Origin: Verrucomicrobium sp. BvORR034
GTDB lineage: Bacteria; Verrucomicrobiota; Verrucomicrobiia; Verrucomicrobiales; Verrucomicrobiaceae
DNA length: 64,000 nucleotides
Assembly: GCF_000739635.1 (NCBI RefSeq)
Contig: NZ_BATQ01000113.1
Location: forward strand, 1 to 64,000
Direction of reading: 5' to 3'
Below, piece by piece: positions 25,475 to 33,320 of the stretch. Position 1 is the stretch's first letter, and each line of letters opens with the position of its first letter. Under the pieces are notes generated by a model. That model was not told the origin of the DNA, searched no databases, and worked only from the letters and a program-made list of their open reading frames with translations. The position numbers and the translations under genes are program-made.

Positions 25475-26452
25475 TCATGCTGGGGGTAGGCCCGAATGAG
25501 CACGGCTAAGTTCATCGTGCACTTTCGCCACCGAGGCGACTTTCGCATCAATCACCCCGCTGCCGAGGTCTTCCACGAACTGGCAGGAGGCAAAGCCAGG
25601 CGCTCTGGCGTTGTAGCGATCCAGCCATTTTTGACGGAGGGGCAGGCGGTCTGGGTGCACTGGCCATACACCGGGCCGGGGTCGAAGGTGCTTTCCAATG
25701 CCGATCCGCCACGGCTTGGGCCCCACCCTGGCTCGAAAACAACGCTGGTTCCGGCACATCCGGGCGTACATCTCGTCCACATCCAGGGACCTGAACGCGG
25801 TCTCAACCTCAGGCTCATCGGACCGGAAGGTGCGATGCAGCGCCAACAGCCGAAATCCCGCGGGAGTGCGGTACACCCGCATGTTCCAGTCCGGGTGAGC
25901 CTTCAGGAAGTGGTCAATACGCTTCCTTGCCACCTTTTCCAGTCCGCCACTCCAGCGGATCCAGGTCTTTTTCAGAAAGGATGCTAACATGGGCGCGAAG
26001 GCCGCCGAGATGGCCAACCCGATCGCTGCGTACTTCCACGAACGCTCGACGATAGCGTACGACACCACAATTAGGGCCAGCAACTGCCAGATTTTCACCA
26101 TCAGGCCACAGCCCGCCTTCTCCTCGAAATCGACATCCAGAAACAGGACGTCCGGAGTGTTCAGACACGGGGCACCGTAGGAGTTCCGGGTAATGACCAC
26201 ATCCCCATGCCGGGCCAGGATTTCCTCCCGGATCGGCACTCCATCCGCTCCGTTGTAGGGTATCTTGAACTCGCGCCTGTCCAGTTTCTCTCCGGCGCGC
26301 ACCCGCTGCATGGCTTCTGACGCCCTCTCTTGAGCCATGGCCTCGGCGGCCTCCTGACTGTCATCGGACCACCCGAACCGCCGGATGGTGATCTGGCGGC
26401 CATCTTCCTTGGTCTGCAGGCGGGCTTCTGCCCAGTATTCAGGAACGATCAT
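25475..26452 (-). CDS. conserved membrane protein of unknown function
   Basis: A 325-residue protein with membrane segments at about 120-155 (KIWQLLALIVVSYAIVE and YAAIGLAISAAFAPMLA). The N-terminal half is strongly patterned: MIVPEYWAEARLQ, FGWSDDSQEAAEAMAQERA, PYNGADGVPIREEILARHGD, TRNSYGAPCLNTPDVLFLDVDFE. The cytoplasmic C-terminal part (RVYRTPAGFRLLALHRTF) looks like an intact soluble domain. I recall this N-terminal pattern from many proteobacterial hypothetical proteins, so it is likely widespread. No function known. Confidence 0.72.
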   Translation of the reverse strand: MIVPEYWAEARLQTKEDGRQITIRRFGWSDDSQEAAEAMAQERASEAMQRVRAGEKLDRREFKIPYNGADGVPIREEILARHGDVVITRNSYGAPCLNTPDVLFLDVDFEEKAGCGLMVKIWQLLALIVVSYAIVERSWKYAAIGLAISAAFAPMLASFLKKTWIRWSGGLEKVARKRIDHFLKAHPDWNMRVYRTPAGFRLLALHRTFRSDEPEVETAFRSLDVDEMYARMCRNQRCFRARVGPKPWRIGIGKHLRPRPGVWPVHPDRLPLRQKWLDRYNARAPGFASCQFVEDLGSGVIDAKVASVAKVHDELSRAHSGLPPA

Positions 26453-26531
26453 GGATGGTCGGGTGGGCGTTGGAAAAATTCCATCAAACTTACCACGAAC
26501 CGGGCCTGCGAGTCTTTAACTATTCGAGGCT

Positions 26532-27491
26532 TCAGATCTCCGAAGAATGCACCCACCACTCATGGCCCTTGTCTGAACTGATATTGTGACCATACACTGC
26601 GGCCGGAGCAACGGTCGGCACCAGATCTGCCAGACAGTACTGCAAGGCCTGTGCCCTGGAAGCGGGCACACACACGAACAATGCAGGAAACCCGGCACGC
26701 TCTGCCACCGTCAGCGCGCTGCGGATCAACCGCGCGCCTTCGTCGGCCGAACGGAAGGCGAAGTGAGACAGATGTGCCGCTTTCATTTCCCGGCCTCCAC
26801 TGGCCACCAGTTGTTTTCCAAGCCTGGTGTCCTCCACCAGTCCGCATGCTTGCACTGGACTCCCCAAGATGAGCGGCACTGGATTCATTGATGATCGATA
26901 TGACGGCCTTCCTTCAATGGGCACCATCCCCCTCCCTGTCAGCTCAGCAAACGCACTCTGAACCTCGCCAAACTCCGCCACCCGAACTTCATCATCCAGC
27001 ACGGCAGTTCCTGGAACAGGCAGTCTAAAAATCACCAACTCGGCCACGTTGACGAAGCCAGGGAGAAGGCCTCTGCCCGTGTAGACAGTGGGAGCCTGGG
27101 ACGTGCCCTGCATCACCACTCCGTAGCCCGGTCCACCGCCAGCCTCCTGCCACAGCCTCTCCAAAGCCCTGCCCAGACTCAACAAGACCCTGCCGCGGAG
27201 CGTCCCTGGCGCCACCTTGAGATCACAGACATACGTGACCGTGACCACGCGCCCATCCACCTGCCTCATGGGCCGCCGTACTCCCACCAGCGTGCCCATC
27301 ACCTTTTCCCGCCTCAAGACGACGAAGAGGCTGGCTTCTCCCATCGCTCGAAAGAAGTTCAAGTAGCCGCCACCATGGGACACATGGAACGACTCCCCTT
27401 CTCCAAGCGGATAGGTGAATTGCTCCTCGAACTCCCTCAGCGCCAGCTCAAGCCCGGATGGCACCACGCCCTGAAAGCGCAGCACCTCCAT
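26532..27491 (-). CDS. two-part GNAT-fold protein of the di-iron oxidase operon
   Basis: A 319-residue protein whose N-terminal half has a GNAT acetyltransferase pattern: a beta strand TYVCDLKVAPGTLRGRVLLSLGRAL resembles the acetyl-CoA-binding V-x-P-x-x-RG segment. The C-terminal half (FAFRSADEGARLIRSALTV, then FPALFVCVPASRAQAL) may be a second, degenerate GNAT unit. It is the last gene of the 30.3-26.5 kb operon; the start is ATG 27491, one base after the stop of the DUF3419 gene, with AGGAGG inside that gene's final codons. It may N- or O-acylate a product of the operon. Acyl donor unknown. Confidence 0.65.
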   Translation of the reverse strand: MEVLRFQGVVPSGLELALREFEEQFTYPLGEGESFHVSHGGGYLNFFRAMGEASLFVVLRREKVMGTLVGVRRPMRQVDGRVVTVTYVCDLKVAPGTLRGRVLLSLGRALERLWQEAGGGPGYGVVMQGTSQAPTVYTGRGLLPGFVNVAELVIFRLPVPGTAVLDDEVRVAEFGEVQSAFAELTGRGMVPIEGRPSYRSSMNPVPLILGSPVQACGLVEDTRLGKQLVASGGREMKAAHLSHFAFRSADEGARLIRSALTVAERAGFPALFVCVPASRAQALQYCLADLVPTVAPAAVYGHNISSDKGHEWWVHSSEI

Positions 27492-27492
27492 C

Positions 27493-28617
27493 TCACTCCC
27501 TCCTCCCCACATGAATGGCAGAGTAGAAAAAGCTGCGATCTCTGGCCTGAAGACTCGCCCCCAGAGCGGCATCCCATTGGAAGTCAGAAGCCAGTGTGGG
27601 AATGTCCAACGAGGAGTTCAACTGTCGGATCAACACCCGCCCACCAGGACGCAACACCCGGGCAGCGCTCTTCAAGCTGGCAGTGGCCTCTTCCGGAGAA
27701 AGCCAGTCCAGGATGTTCGACAGGTGGATGAAATCAGCGCTCGCATCCGGCAGACTCTCCAGCACCTCATTCATCCTGCCCGGCAGATACTGGATCCGGT
27801 CGGGAGGCAGCCAGTCCACCTGGGAGGAAAGAGGCCCCGGCAACAGCCAGTCATAGGGCTGTGCAGGAGGAAACATGCCCACCAGCATCTGCCAGAGGAA
27901 AGGGTTCTCCGCGGCGAAACCGCGCGTCGCATTCGCCCGCAAACGTGCGGCGAAATGACGGTCAAACGGCTGACGAGGATTGCGCGTGGCCTCCTCTCCA
28001 AATAGGCAGACCAGATTCTGCAAACTCATGACCCTGCCCAGCGCCTGATCCAGCAATTGCCCCAACTGAGTCTCAGGTCCCAACAGCTCCGCTGCGCCCG
28101 GCATCCGGTCAGACATGAGCAGCACCTGCAAGGTTTCCGGATTAGCTGAAAGCTCCTTCCACAACTCCGCAAAGGTAATTTCATAGCGCCCCACATGATC
28201 AGGTCCCAGCGCCGCCACGCCTTCCAGCGGGCCCAGGATTCCCCTGTCGAGTTCCAACGTATCCAGCAGCGCGGAGAGCGCCACCTGTCTGGCCCCGGGA
28301 GGCATGCTGGCATGTCCGAGTAGCGGCAGGGAAAGGACGGTCGCATGATGCCGGGCCAGATGCCGCTTGAGCTTCGCCAAAGCGAGTTGTGCCGGGTTGA
28401 TGTCCACGAGGGTGAGCCGCCCCAGGCCATACCTTTCCAGACAGACAGCCGTCTCGCCCCCTGAGGCGATCATCACCACCTCGGCACGAGGCGGGAGCAA
28501 TCGGATCACCTCCAGGTCAACACGAGGGTCTTCGCGAACTTGGGCAAACGCCAACGGCCAGGTGGCGGCCTCGACCGCCCAGGCATCCGGTGGCGGCAGT
28601 TTGGCAACTGCGGTCAT
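27493..28617 (-). CDS. DUF3419 (BtaA-like) S-adenosylmethionine-dependent aminocarboxypropyl transferase
   Basis: A 374-residue SAM-binding protein with the DUF3419 pattern: FAQVREDPRVDLEVIRL, motif I IASGGETAVCL (50-60), VDINPAQLALAKLK (71-84), and a second methyltransferase-like segment FIHLSNILDWLSPEEA with LRPGGRVLIRQ. The best-known member, BtaA, moves the 3-amino-3-carboxypropyl group of SAM onto diacylglycerol to make the homoserine-type betaine-lipid precursor. BtaB, the N-methylase, is not present. It overlaps the desaturase gene by four bases (ATGA). Lipid headgroup synthesis is the favoured role; another acceptor is possible. Confidence 0.75.
   Translation of the reverse strand: MTAVAKLPPPDAWAVEAATWPLAFAQVREDPRVDLEVIRLLPPRAEVVMIASGGETAVCLERYGLGRLTLVDINPAQLALAKLKRHLARHHATVLSLPLLGHASMPPGARQVALSALLDTLELDRGILGPLEGVAALGPDHVGRYEITFAELWKELSANPETLQVLLMSDRMPGAAELLGPETQLGQLLDQALGRVMSLQNLVCLFGEEATRNPRQPFDRHFAARLRANATRGFAAENPFLWQMLVGMFPPAQPYDWLLPGPLSSQVDWLPPDRIQYLPGRMNEVLESLPDASADFIHLSNILDWLSPEEATASLKSAARVLRPGGRVLIRQLNSSLDIPTLASDFQWDAALGASLQARDRSFFYSAIHVGRRE
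27499..27504 (-). promoter_or_regulatory. strong Shine-Dalgarno inside the end of the DUF3419 gene
   Basis: AGGAGG lies 7 bases before ATG 27491, within the last codons of the upstream gene (V-G-R-R-E-stop). This decides the start of the GNAT gene and shows translational coupling. It stands out because most genes in the window have no clear SD. Confidence 0.75.
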
Positions 28618-29594
28618 GACTTCCTCCCGTCGTCCCCGACCGTTACCCGGTCAACATCACTGGCCGTCTCACGGCCTCGATTCACACTGTAGCGCATAAA
28701 CTTCAAAACAAAGGCCGAGTACGACCCGATGTACGGTGCCCCCATGGCCGCCAGCTGCGGACGGAGCGCCTGATGAACCTTGGGCAGATGATACCACGGC
28801 ACTCCGGGATAGAGGTGGTGCTCGAGATGCAGGTTCTCGTGGCACATGAAAAACGAAACCACGGGACCGGTAAGAATACTGCGTGTCCCCCGCACCTCAT
28901 CTGCCGCCTCCGGCAGCAGCGTGTGCTGACTCATGCCCCGCACATTGACCATGAAATTGATGAAGATCATCGGCACCACCCAGCCATGCCAGAGCAGCCC
29001 TGCGGGTAGAGGAGCCAACAGCAATACCATCCCCAGAGCCAGAGTGACCGCCAGCTCCACCAGGATGCCGATGCGATCACGGCTCGATCCCTGTTTGAAT
29101 CCGAGAATCGGGATGGCAACGATATACACGGGATACCCCACGAGCAGTCGCAACCAGTTCAGCACTGACACCATCCAAGACCACCGGGTGTAGTTGGCGT
29201 AGTGATCAGGATCCCCGCCCTCTCCCAAGTGGTGATGATGCCGCAGGTGCAACACCCGGTAAGCGGAGCAGTTCTGCAAGACGGGGATCGCGCAAGCCGC
29301 ACCCAAAATGCGATTCCAGGCCGGATGCGAGGACAAAGTCTGGTGCACAGCCTCATGAGTGAACAGGCTGATGCCATGCAGTGCCCCGGCCGCCGCCAGA
29401 TAAAGCGGCAGCATCAGCAACCACCACAGCGATTGTGATGCCGCGAATGCAGAGCACCACCAGGCCGTGCCGGCACAGGCTGCATAGATGGCCACGAAGC
29501 ATCCCAGCCGCACATAGTGCTGCAGTGGCTGATGCTCATGCAACTCCCGGGCCAACTGAGCCTCCAGCCGGGGACGATCCTGCGTACCGTTCAT
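28614..29594 (-). CDS. membrane fatty acid desaturase
   Basis: A 326-residue integral membrane desaturase/hydroxylase with the three His boxes that bind the di-iron centre: HEAVH at 80-84, HLRHHHH at 116-122 and HENLHLEHH at 252-260. Four or more hydrophobic helices flank them (LLMLPLYLAAAGALHGIS; ELAVTLALGMVLLLAPL). It overlaps both neighbours by four bases (ATGA), so it is in the middle of a strictly coupled operon. It may act on a fatty acyl chain, or on a compound made by the neighbours. Confidence 0.9.
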   Translation of the reverse strand: MNGTQDRPRLEAQLARELHEHQPLQHYVRLGCFVAIYAACAGTAWWCSAFAASQSLWWLLMLPLYLAAAGALHGISLFTHEAVHQTLSSHPAWNRILGAACAIPVLQNCSAYRVLHLRHHHHLGEGGDPDHYANYTRWSWMVSVLNWLRLLVGYPVYIVAIPILGFKQGSSRDRIGILVELAVTLALGMVLLLAPLPAGLLWHGWVVPMIFINFMVNVRGMSQHTLLPEAADEVRGTRSILTGPVVSFFMCHENLHLEHHLYPGVPWYHLPKVHQALRPQLAAMGAPYIGSYSAFVLKFMRYSVNRGRETASDVDRVTVGDDGRKS

Positions 29595-30322
29595 CCTTCG
29601 GCCAGTGCAGGGTTCAACGCGTCGAGGTCCGCATAGAGGCGGGAGAAAAGATGCCGCCCCAGTTCAAGGCCCCGCTGAATGGACCGCCGCCGGTACGAAG
29701 ACTCCTCCCAGCGTGGCTCAATGACAACAAAGCACTCCTCAGCATGGCGATGATCCAGTTCCGCATGCAAGGCGTAGTGGACCAGCCGGTCTGGAGCAAT
29801 CCACCCACGATCCACCACAGCGCTGCCGATCCACGCGGATATCTCTGCGAAGGCCAGCTCTATAATTCCCAGGCAAGCAAACGCCGTCTCCAGATCTTCG
29901 CCATAACAGGTGCCGAGCAGAGCGCAATTGAAGGCCCGGACTTCCGGTCCCTCCTTGCTTGAAGCTCCTGCCCCCAAGCTCTCCAGGAAGCTCAAGAACG
30001 TGCGATCATGAGCATGAGAAGGGAGAAAGCCACCTTGCTCCTCCGCCAGATTCTCCACGAGATTCATCCGCATGGCGGAGTCCGGACACCGCGAAACCAG
30101 GGCAGCGATGGGACGCGAAAAATACCGCACCGCGAAATAAAACTGCTGCTGGGAACCGACAAACTCAGCATGGGACATGGAACCATCCCTCAGGCGTGTG
30201 AAATACGACTGGGTGATGATGGGACGCTCTTCCAACACCGCCCTGGCAGCAGCCAGAATATGCGGAGCAGTGGCGAGCGACGGCGGATGATCGACGGGGG
30301 AACCGATGCTTCCAGCACTCAT
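29591..30322 (-). CDS. heme-oxygenase-like di-iron oxidase (iron-containing redox enzyme family)
   Basis: A 243-residue all-helical protein of the heme-oxygenase-like di-metal oxidase (HDO) superfamily, which includes UndA, SznF central domain and CADD. Candidate metal ligands are at the expected helices: Glu94/Glu95 (ENLAEEQGG), His103/His105 (PSHAHDRTF), Glu155 (GIIELAFAE), and the closing His186, Asp190 and His193 in HAELDHRHAEE. ATG 30322 (MSAGSIGSPV) is chosen; 30349 or 30358 would add a few residues. It heads the operon with desaturase, DUF3419 and GNAT. Known relatives oxidise amines, amino acids or fatty acids, so the substrate is open. Confidence 0.75.
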   Translation of the reverse strand: MSAGSIGSPVDHPPSLATAPHILAAARAVLEERPIITQSYFTRLRDGSMSHAEFVGSQQQFYFAVRYFSRPIAALVSRCPDSAMRMNLVENLAEEQGGFLPSHAHDRTFLSFLESLGAGASSKEGPEVRAFNCALLGTCYGEDLETAFACLGIIELAFAEISAWIGSAVVDRGWIAPDRLVHYALHAELDHRHAEECFVVIEPRWEESSYRRRSIQRGLELGRHLFSRLYADLDALNPALAEG

Positions 30323-30438
30323 GCGACAAAGTCTTCGTGATTTCGCCATGGGTGTCAATACACCTTTGTCCGGTGTGACCGTTCATCCTCAGTCATTTGA
30401 CAAATCATCCACCGAGACAAGCATGGTGGGACGAACCG

Positions 30439-31329
30439 ATGATCCGGCGAGAGTCCATTCCCCACTACGGCATGACCGCAACAGGTCAGGCCGAACTGCG
30501 ACAGCAGGGCGTGGTGGTCGTGCCCTTCATGGACTCGGTGCGCATGGATCCGGAGCGGCTCCAGCCCCATTACCACGAGTTCTTCCAGATCTTCATCCTG
30601 CAAGGACGGGCGCAGGTGATGCATGATTTTCAGGAGTACCGAGTGAGCGGCAGCACACTCGTCTTCCTGAGCCCAGGCCAGGTCCACACCGTTCGTCCCG
30701 GAGACAATCTGGGAGGCACCACCCTTTCCTTCTCCCAGGAGTTCTTTGATCTCCGATCCACGCCGCCCAGCGTCCTGTATGACTATCCGTTCTTCTTCTC
30801 GGTGGATGTCGCGGCGCTGCTGCAAATTCCAGACGGAGATCCTGATGGCATTCTGCCCCTGGTTCCTCTCTTGCAGTCAGAGTTTGACGCGGCGCTCCCG
30901 GATGCGGCTGACGCCATGCGCTCCATCCTGCGTCTCTTCCTGGTGCGGGTAAACCGGCTGTACGCCCGGCTGCATCCTCACAAGGAAGCATCCCGGGCCG
31001 GACAGCTGGTGAGGCACTTCCATCTCTCCGTGGAACAGCGATTCAAAGAAATAACCACCGTGGGCGGTTATGCAGAGATGCTGGGAGTAAGCGCCAATCA
31101 TCTCAATGACATCGTCCATGAGCAGACCGGACGGTCGGCTGGGGACATCATTCGCCAACGCCGCCTGCTGGATGCCAAACGCCTGCTGCTGCATTCCGAC
31201 TTGAGCGTCTCCGAGATCGGCTACGACCTCGGCTTTCACGACCCCTCGTACTTCAGCCGCTTCTTCCGCAGGTATGCTGGGGCGGCACCGGAATCGTTCC
31301 GCGACCAAATCCGAGAAAAGTACCATTGA
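30439..31329 (+). CDS. AraC-family transcriptional regulator
   Basis: A 296-residue AraC-type regulator. The N-terminal cupin domain includes QPHYHEFFQIFILQGRAQVM and FLSPGQVHTVRPGD. Two helix-turn-helix motifs lie at the C-terminus: YAEMLGVSANHLNDIVHEQT and the conserved LSVSEIGYDLGFHDPSYFSRFFRRYAGAAPESFR. ATG 30439 starts MIRRESIPHYG; a TTG at 30397 would extend it by 14 residues. It diverges from the di-iron oxidase operon with about 115 bases between starts, and 64 bases before an MFS exporter gene, so it probably controls both. Confidence 0.9.
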   Translation: MIRRESIPHYGMTATGQAELRQQGVVVVPFMDSVRMDPERLQPHYHEFFQIFILQGRAQVMHDFQEYRVSGSTLVFLSPGQVHTVRPGDNLGGTTLSFSQEFFDLRSTPPSVLYDYPFFFSVDVAALLQIPDGDPDGILPLVPLLQSEFDAALPDAADAMRSILRLFLVRVNRLYARLHPHKEASRAGQLVRHFHLSVEQRFKEITTVGGYAEMLGVSANHLNDIVHEQTGRSAGDIIRQRRLLDAKRLLLHSDLSVSEIGYDLGFHDPSYFSRFFRRYAGAAPESFRDQIREKYH

Positions 31330-31393
31330 AATGCAGCTTCTCACCTGCCAGTGATTTTGCGTCCGCCGCCAGATCCAGGAAGTTGGCGGGGTT

Positions 31394-32620
31394 ATGGAAT
31401 CCACCTGCAATGAAGACATGCCGTCGCCCGCCATGCGGACGGCGGAGACGACCGTGTACGCTGTGCTGTTCGCCATCAGCTTTTCCCACCTGCTGAACGA
31501 CACCATCCAGGCCCTCCTCGTCTCCATCTATCCCCTGCTGAAAGAGTCGTATCACCTCACTTTCAGCCAGCTCGGGATGATCACCTTTGCCTTCCAGGTC
31601 ACGGCCTCCCTGTTGCAGCCCCTGGTGGGCTGGTACACCGACAAGCGCTCCCTGCCGTTCTCATTGCCCATCGGCATGGGGCTGACCCTGTGTGGTCTGG
31701 TGGCACTCTCGATGGCCGGCAGTTTTGCCTCCATTCTGGGCTCAGCAGCGTTGGTGGGCATGGGTTCTGCCATCTTTCACCCTGAAGCCTCCCGTATTGC
31801 TCACATGGCGGCGGGACGTCGCCGCGGCCTCGCGCAGTCCCTGTTCCAGGTGGGTGGCAACGCTGGCAGCTCCATTGGCCCCTTGCTGGCCGCCTTGATC
31901 ATTGTGCCGCACGGTCAGGGTTCCATCGCCTGGTTCTCTGTGGTGGCATTTCTGGGAGTGGCCGTGTTGTGGAACGTGGGTCTGTGGCAGGCTCGCAATC
32001 TGCATCGGGTGCACCGCAAGTCCGCGAAATCTCTGGAATCAGCTCATGCGGCACTTCCCACCTCCACCGTGGTGTGGTCGCTGACCATTCTGGGAGCGTT
32101 GATCTTCTCAAAGTACTTCTACCTGGCCAGCATGACCAGCTATTACACCTTCTACTTGATGGACCGCTTCCATCTGCCGGTGCAGAGCGCACAGATCTAC
32201 CTGTTCGTGTTCCTGTTCGCCGTAGCAGCCGGGACGATCCTGGGTGGACCGGTGGGTGACCGCTTCGGTCGCAAGCGCGTGATCTGGACCTCCATTCTGG
32301 GCGTGGCTCCCTTCACCCTGTGGCTGCCGCATGCCGGATTGTACACCACTGCTGTGTTGAGTGTGGTCATCGGTCTGGTGTTGTCCTCCGCCTTCTCCGC
32401 CATCCTGGTGTATGCCCAGGAATTGGTGCCGGGCAAGGTGGGCATGATCTCCGGCCTCTTCTTCGGCTTCGCCTTCGGAATGGGCGGCATCGGATCTGCC
32501 CTGCTGGGCAATCTGGCTGACCACACCAGCATCAATTATGTGTATCAAGTGTGCGCCTATCTGCCGCTGATCGGCCTGCTGACGGCATTCCTGCCGGACG
32601 TGGGAGGGCAAAAGAGATAG
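31394..32620 (+). CDS. fosmidomycin-resistance-type MFS transporter
   Basis: A 408-residue MFS protein with about 12 hydrophobic helices and a Fsr-like pattern: FAISFSHLLNDTIQALLVSIYPLLK in helix 1, GWYTDKRSLPFSL in the loop 2-3 motif, IFHPEASRIAHMAAGRRRGLAQSLFQVGGNAGSSIGPLL (the Fsr signature around helix 4-5), and GGPVGDRFGRKRVIW in the second-half loop. Fsr exports fosmidomycin in E. coli; relatives pump out small acids and unknown metabolites. Following the AraC gene and opposite the oxidase operon, it may export that operon's product or a toxin. Confidence 0.88.
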   Translation: MESTCNEDMPSPAMRTAETTVYAVLFAISFSHLLNDTIQALLVSIYPLLKESYHLTFSQLGMITFAFQVTASLLQPLVGWYTDKRSLPFSLPIGMGLTLCGLVALSMAGSFASILGSAALVGMGSAIFHPEASRIAHMAAGRRRGLAQSLFQVGGNAGSSIGPLLAALIIVPHGQGSIAWFSVVAFLGVAVLWNVGLWQARNLHRVHRKSAKSLESAHAALPTSTVVWSLTILGALIFSKYFYLASMTSYYTFYLMDRFHLPVQSAQIYLFVFLFAVAAGTILGGPVGDRFGRKRVIWTSILGVAPFTLWLPHAGLYTTAVLSVVIGLVLSSAFSAILVYAQELVPGKVGMISGLFFGFAFGMGGIGSALLGNLADHTSINYVYQVCAYLPLIGLLTAFLPDVGGQKR

Positions 32621-32674
32621 AGGAACAAACTTCAAATCTCCAGGCACCAGACCTGATTCTTGGAGGAAAATCAA

Positions 32675-32706
32675 AGGAGGGCGGGACGGCAATGTCCCGC
32701 CCTCCT
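32675..32706. terminator. strong hairpin between MFS gene and HNH gene
   Basis: AGGAGGGCGGGAC (32675-32687) is perfectly complementary to GTCCCGCCCTCCT (32694-32706), a 13-bp stem with a 6-base loop. It lies between two convergent genes. No T tract follows on the plus strand; the minus-strand side has TTTGATTTT, so it fits the HNH gene's terminator slightly better. Confidence 0.6.
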
Positions 32707-32760
32707 CAGTTCCAGGGGGGCTTTACGACGGCCGGTGAGGCCATCGTCTGAAAGGGGGGC

Positions 32761-33258
32761 CTAGGCTACCATGGCAGCGGGTGCTGAAGCGGCCGCAAGA
32801 TCGCGACGGGTGCGGACCGTCTCCATGATGCTGTCATAACCCAAACGGCAAATTTCATCCCAGGGCCGGGGACCACGCAGGCGGGCGAGAAAATCGAGGC
32901 GTCCTTTGTCTCCGTGAAAGCAGTGGCGGCACAGCGTGCGCACATCTTCGGCCACATCCTCTCCCCCCACCTTCTGGTAGTCTTGGTGGTGCACCTCAAG
33001 ATACCGGCCCGCCTCCCCGGTGGAGCCGCAGCACACACAGCGATGCTGATCCAAGGCCAACCGCTGCTGACGCACTTCGCACCAGGCTTGCGAGTCCAGG
33101 TAGGTCTCGTACAAGTGCCGCCACTGCGGCGCGGTCTCGATGGTGCTGACCTTGGAGAACAGGCGGCGCCACTGCGCGCCGTCGGCGAAGAACTTCAAGA
33201 GCTCGTAGGGAGTCAATTGTCGTTGGTGTCGCATAGTGTTCAAATGAATAATTAACAT
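32761..33258 (-). CDS. HNH-type zinc-binding protein (possible endonuclease)
   Basis: A 165-residue protein with an HNH/zinc-knuckle core: CVCC (Cys74-Cys77), VHHQDY (His90-His91), then CRHC (Cys110-Cys113) with His115 and DKGRLDF. This is the spacing of HNH nuclease domains, in which two CxxC pairs bind zinc and the His acts in catalysis. The N-terminal helical part (LTPYELLKFFADGAQWRRL) is not recognised. ATG 33258 is preceded by AAGG at good distance and is preferred over ATG 33234. The start lies inside an 11-bp inverted repeat. The C-terminal tail is Ala-rich. Confidence 0.7.
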   Translation of the reverse strand: MLIIHLNTMRHQRQLTPYELLKFFADGAQWRRLFSKVSTIETAPQWRHLYETYLDSQAWCEVRQQRLALDQHRCVCCGSTGEAGRYLEVHHQDYQKVGGEDVAEDVRTLCRHCFHGDKGRLDFLARLRGPRPWDEICRLGYDSIMETVRTRRDLAAASAPAAMVA

Positions 33259-33266
33259 TTGAACAC
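33236..33266. repeat. perfect 11-bp palindrome overlapping the HNH gene start
   Basis: GTGTTCAAATG (33236-33246) and CATTTGAACAC (33256-33266) are exact inverted copies separated by AATAATTAA. The chosen start codon (33256-33258) is inside the right arm. It could be a repressor operator or an mRNA hairpin masking the start. Confidence 0.75.
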
Positions 33267-33320
33267 CTTGCAATAGAAAATATGAAAAAACCTCAAAGTC
33301 TGGGTTGACGTCCCTTTCTC

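Noticed and set aside
30322-30439. A TetR- or LysR-type operator in the 115-base gap between the oxidase operon and AraC
   Set aside because: No clear palindrome or direct repeat was seen; a site for the AraC protein is likely but could not be pointed to.
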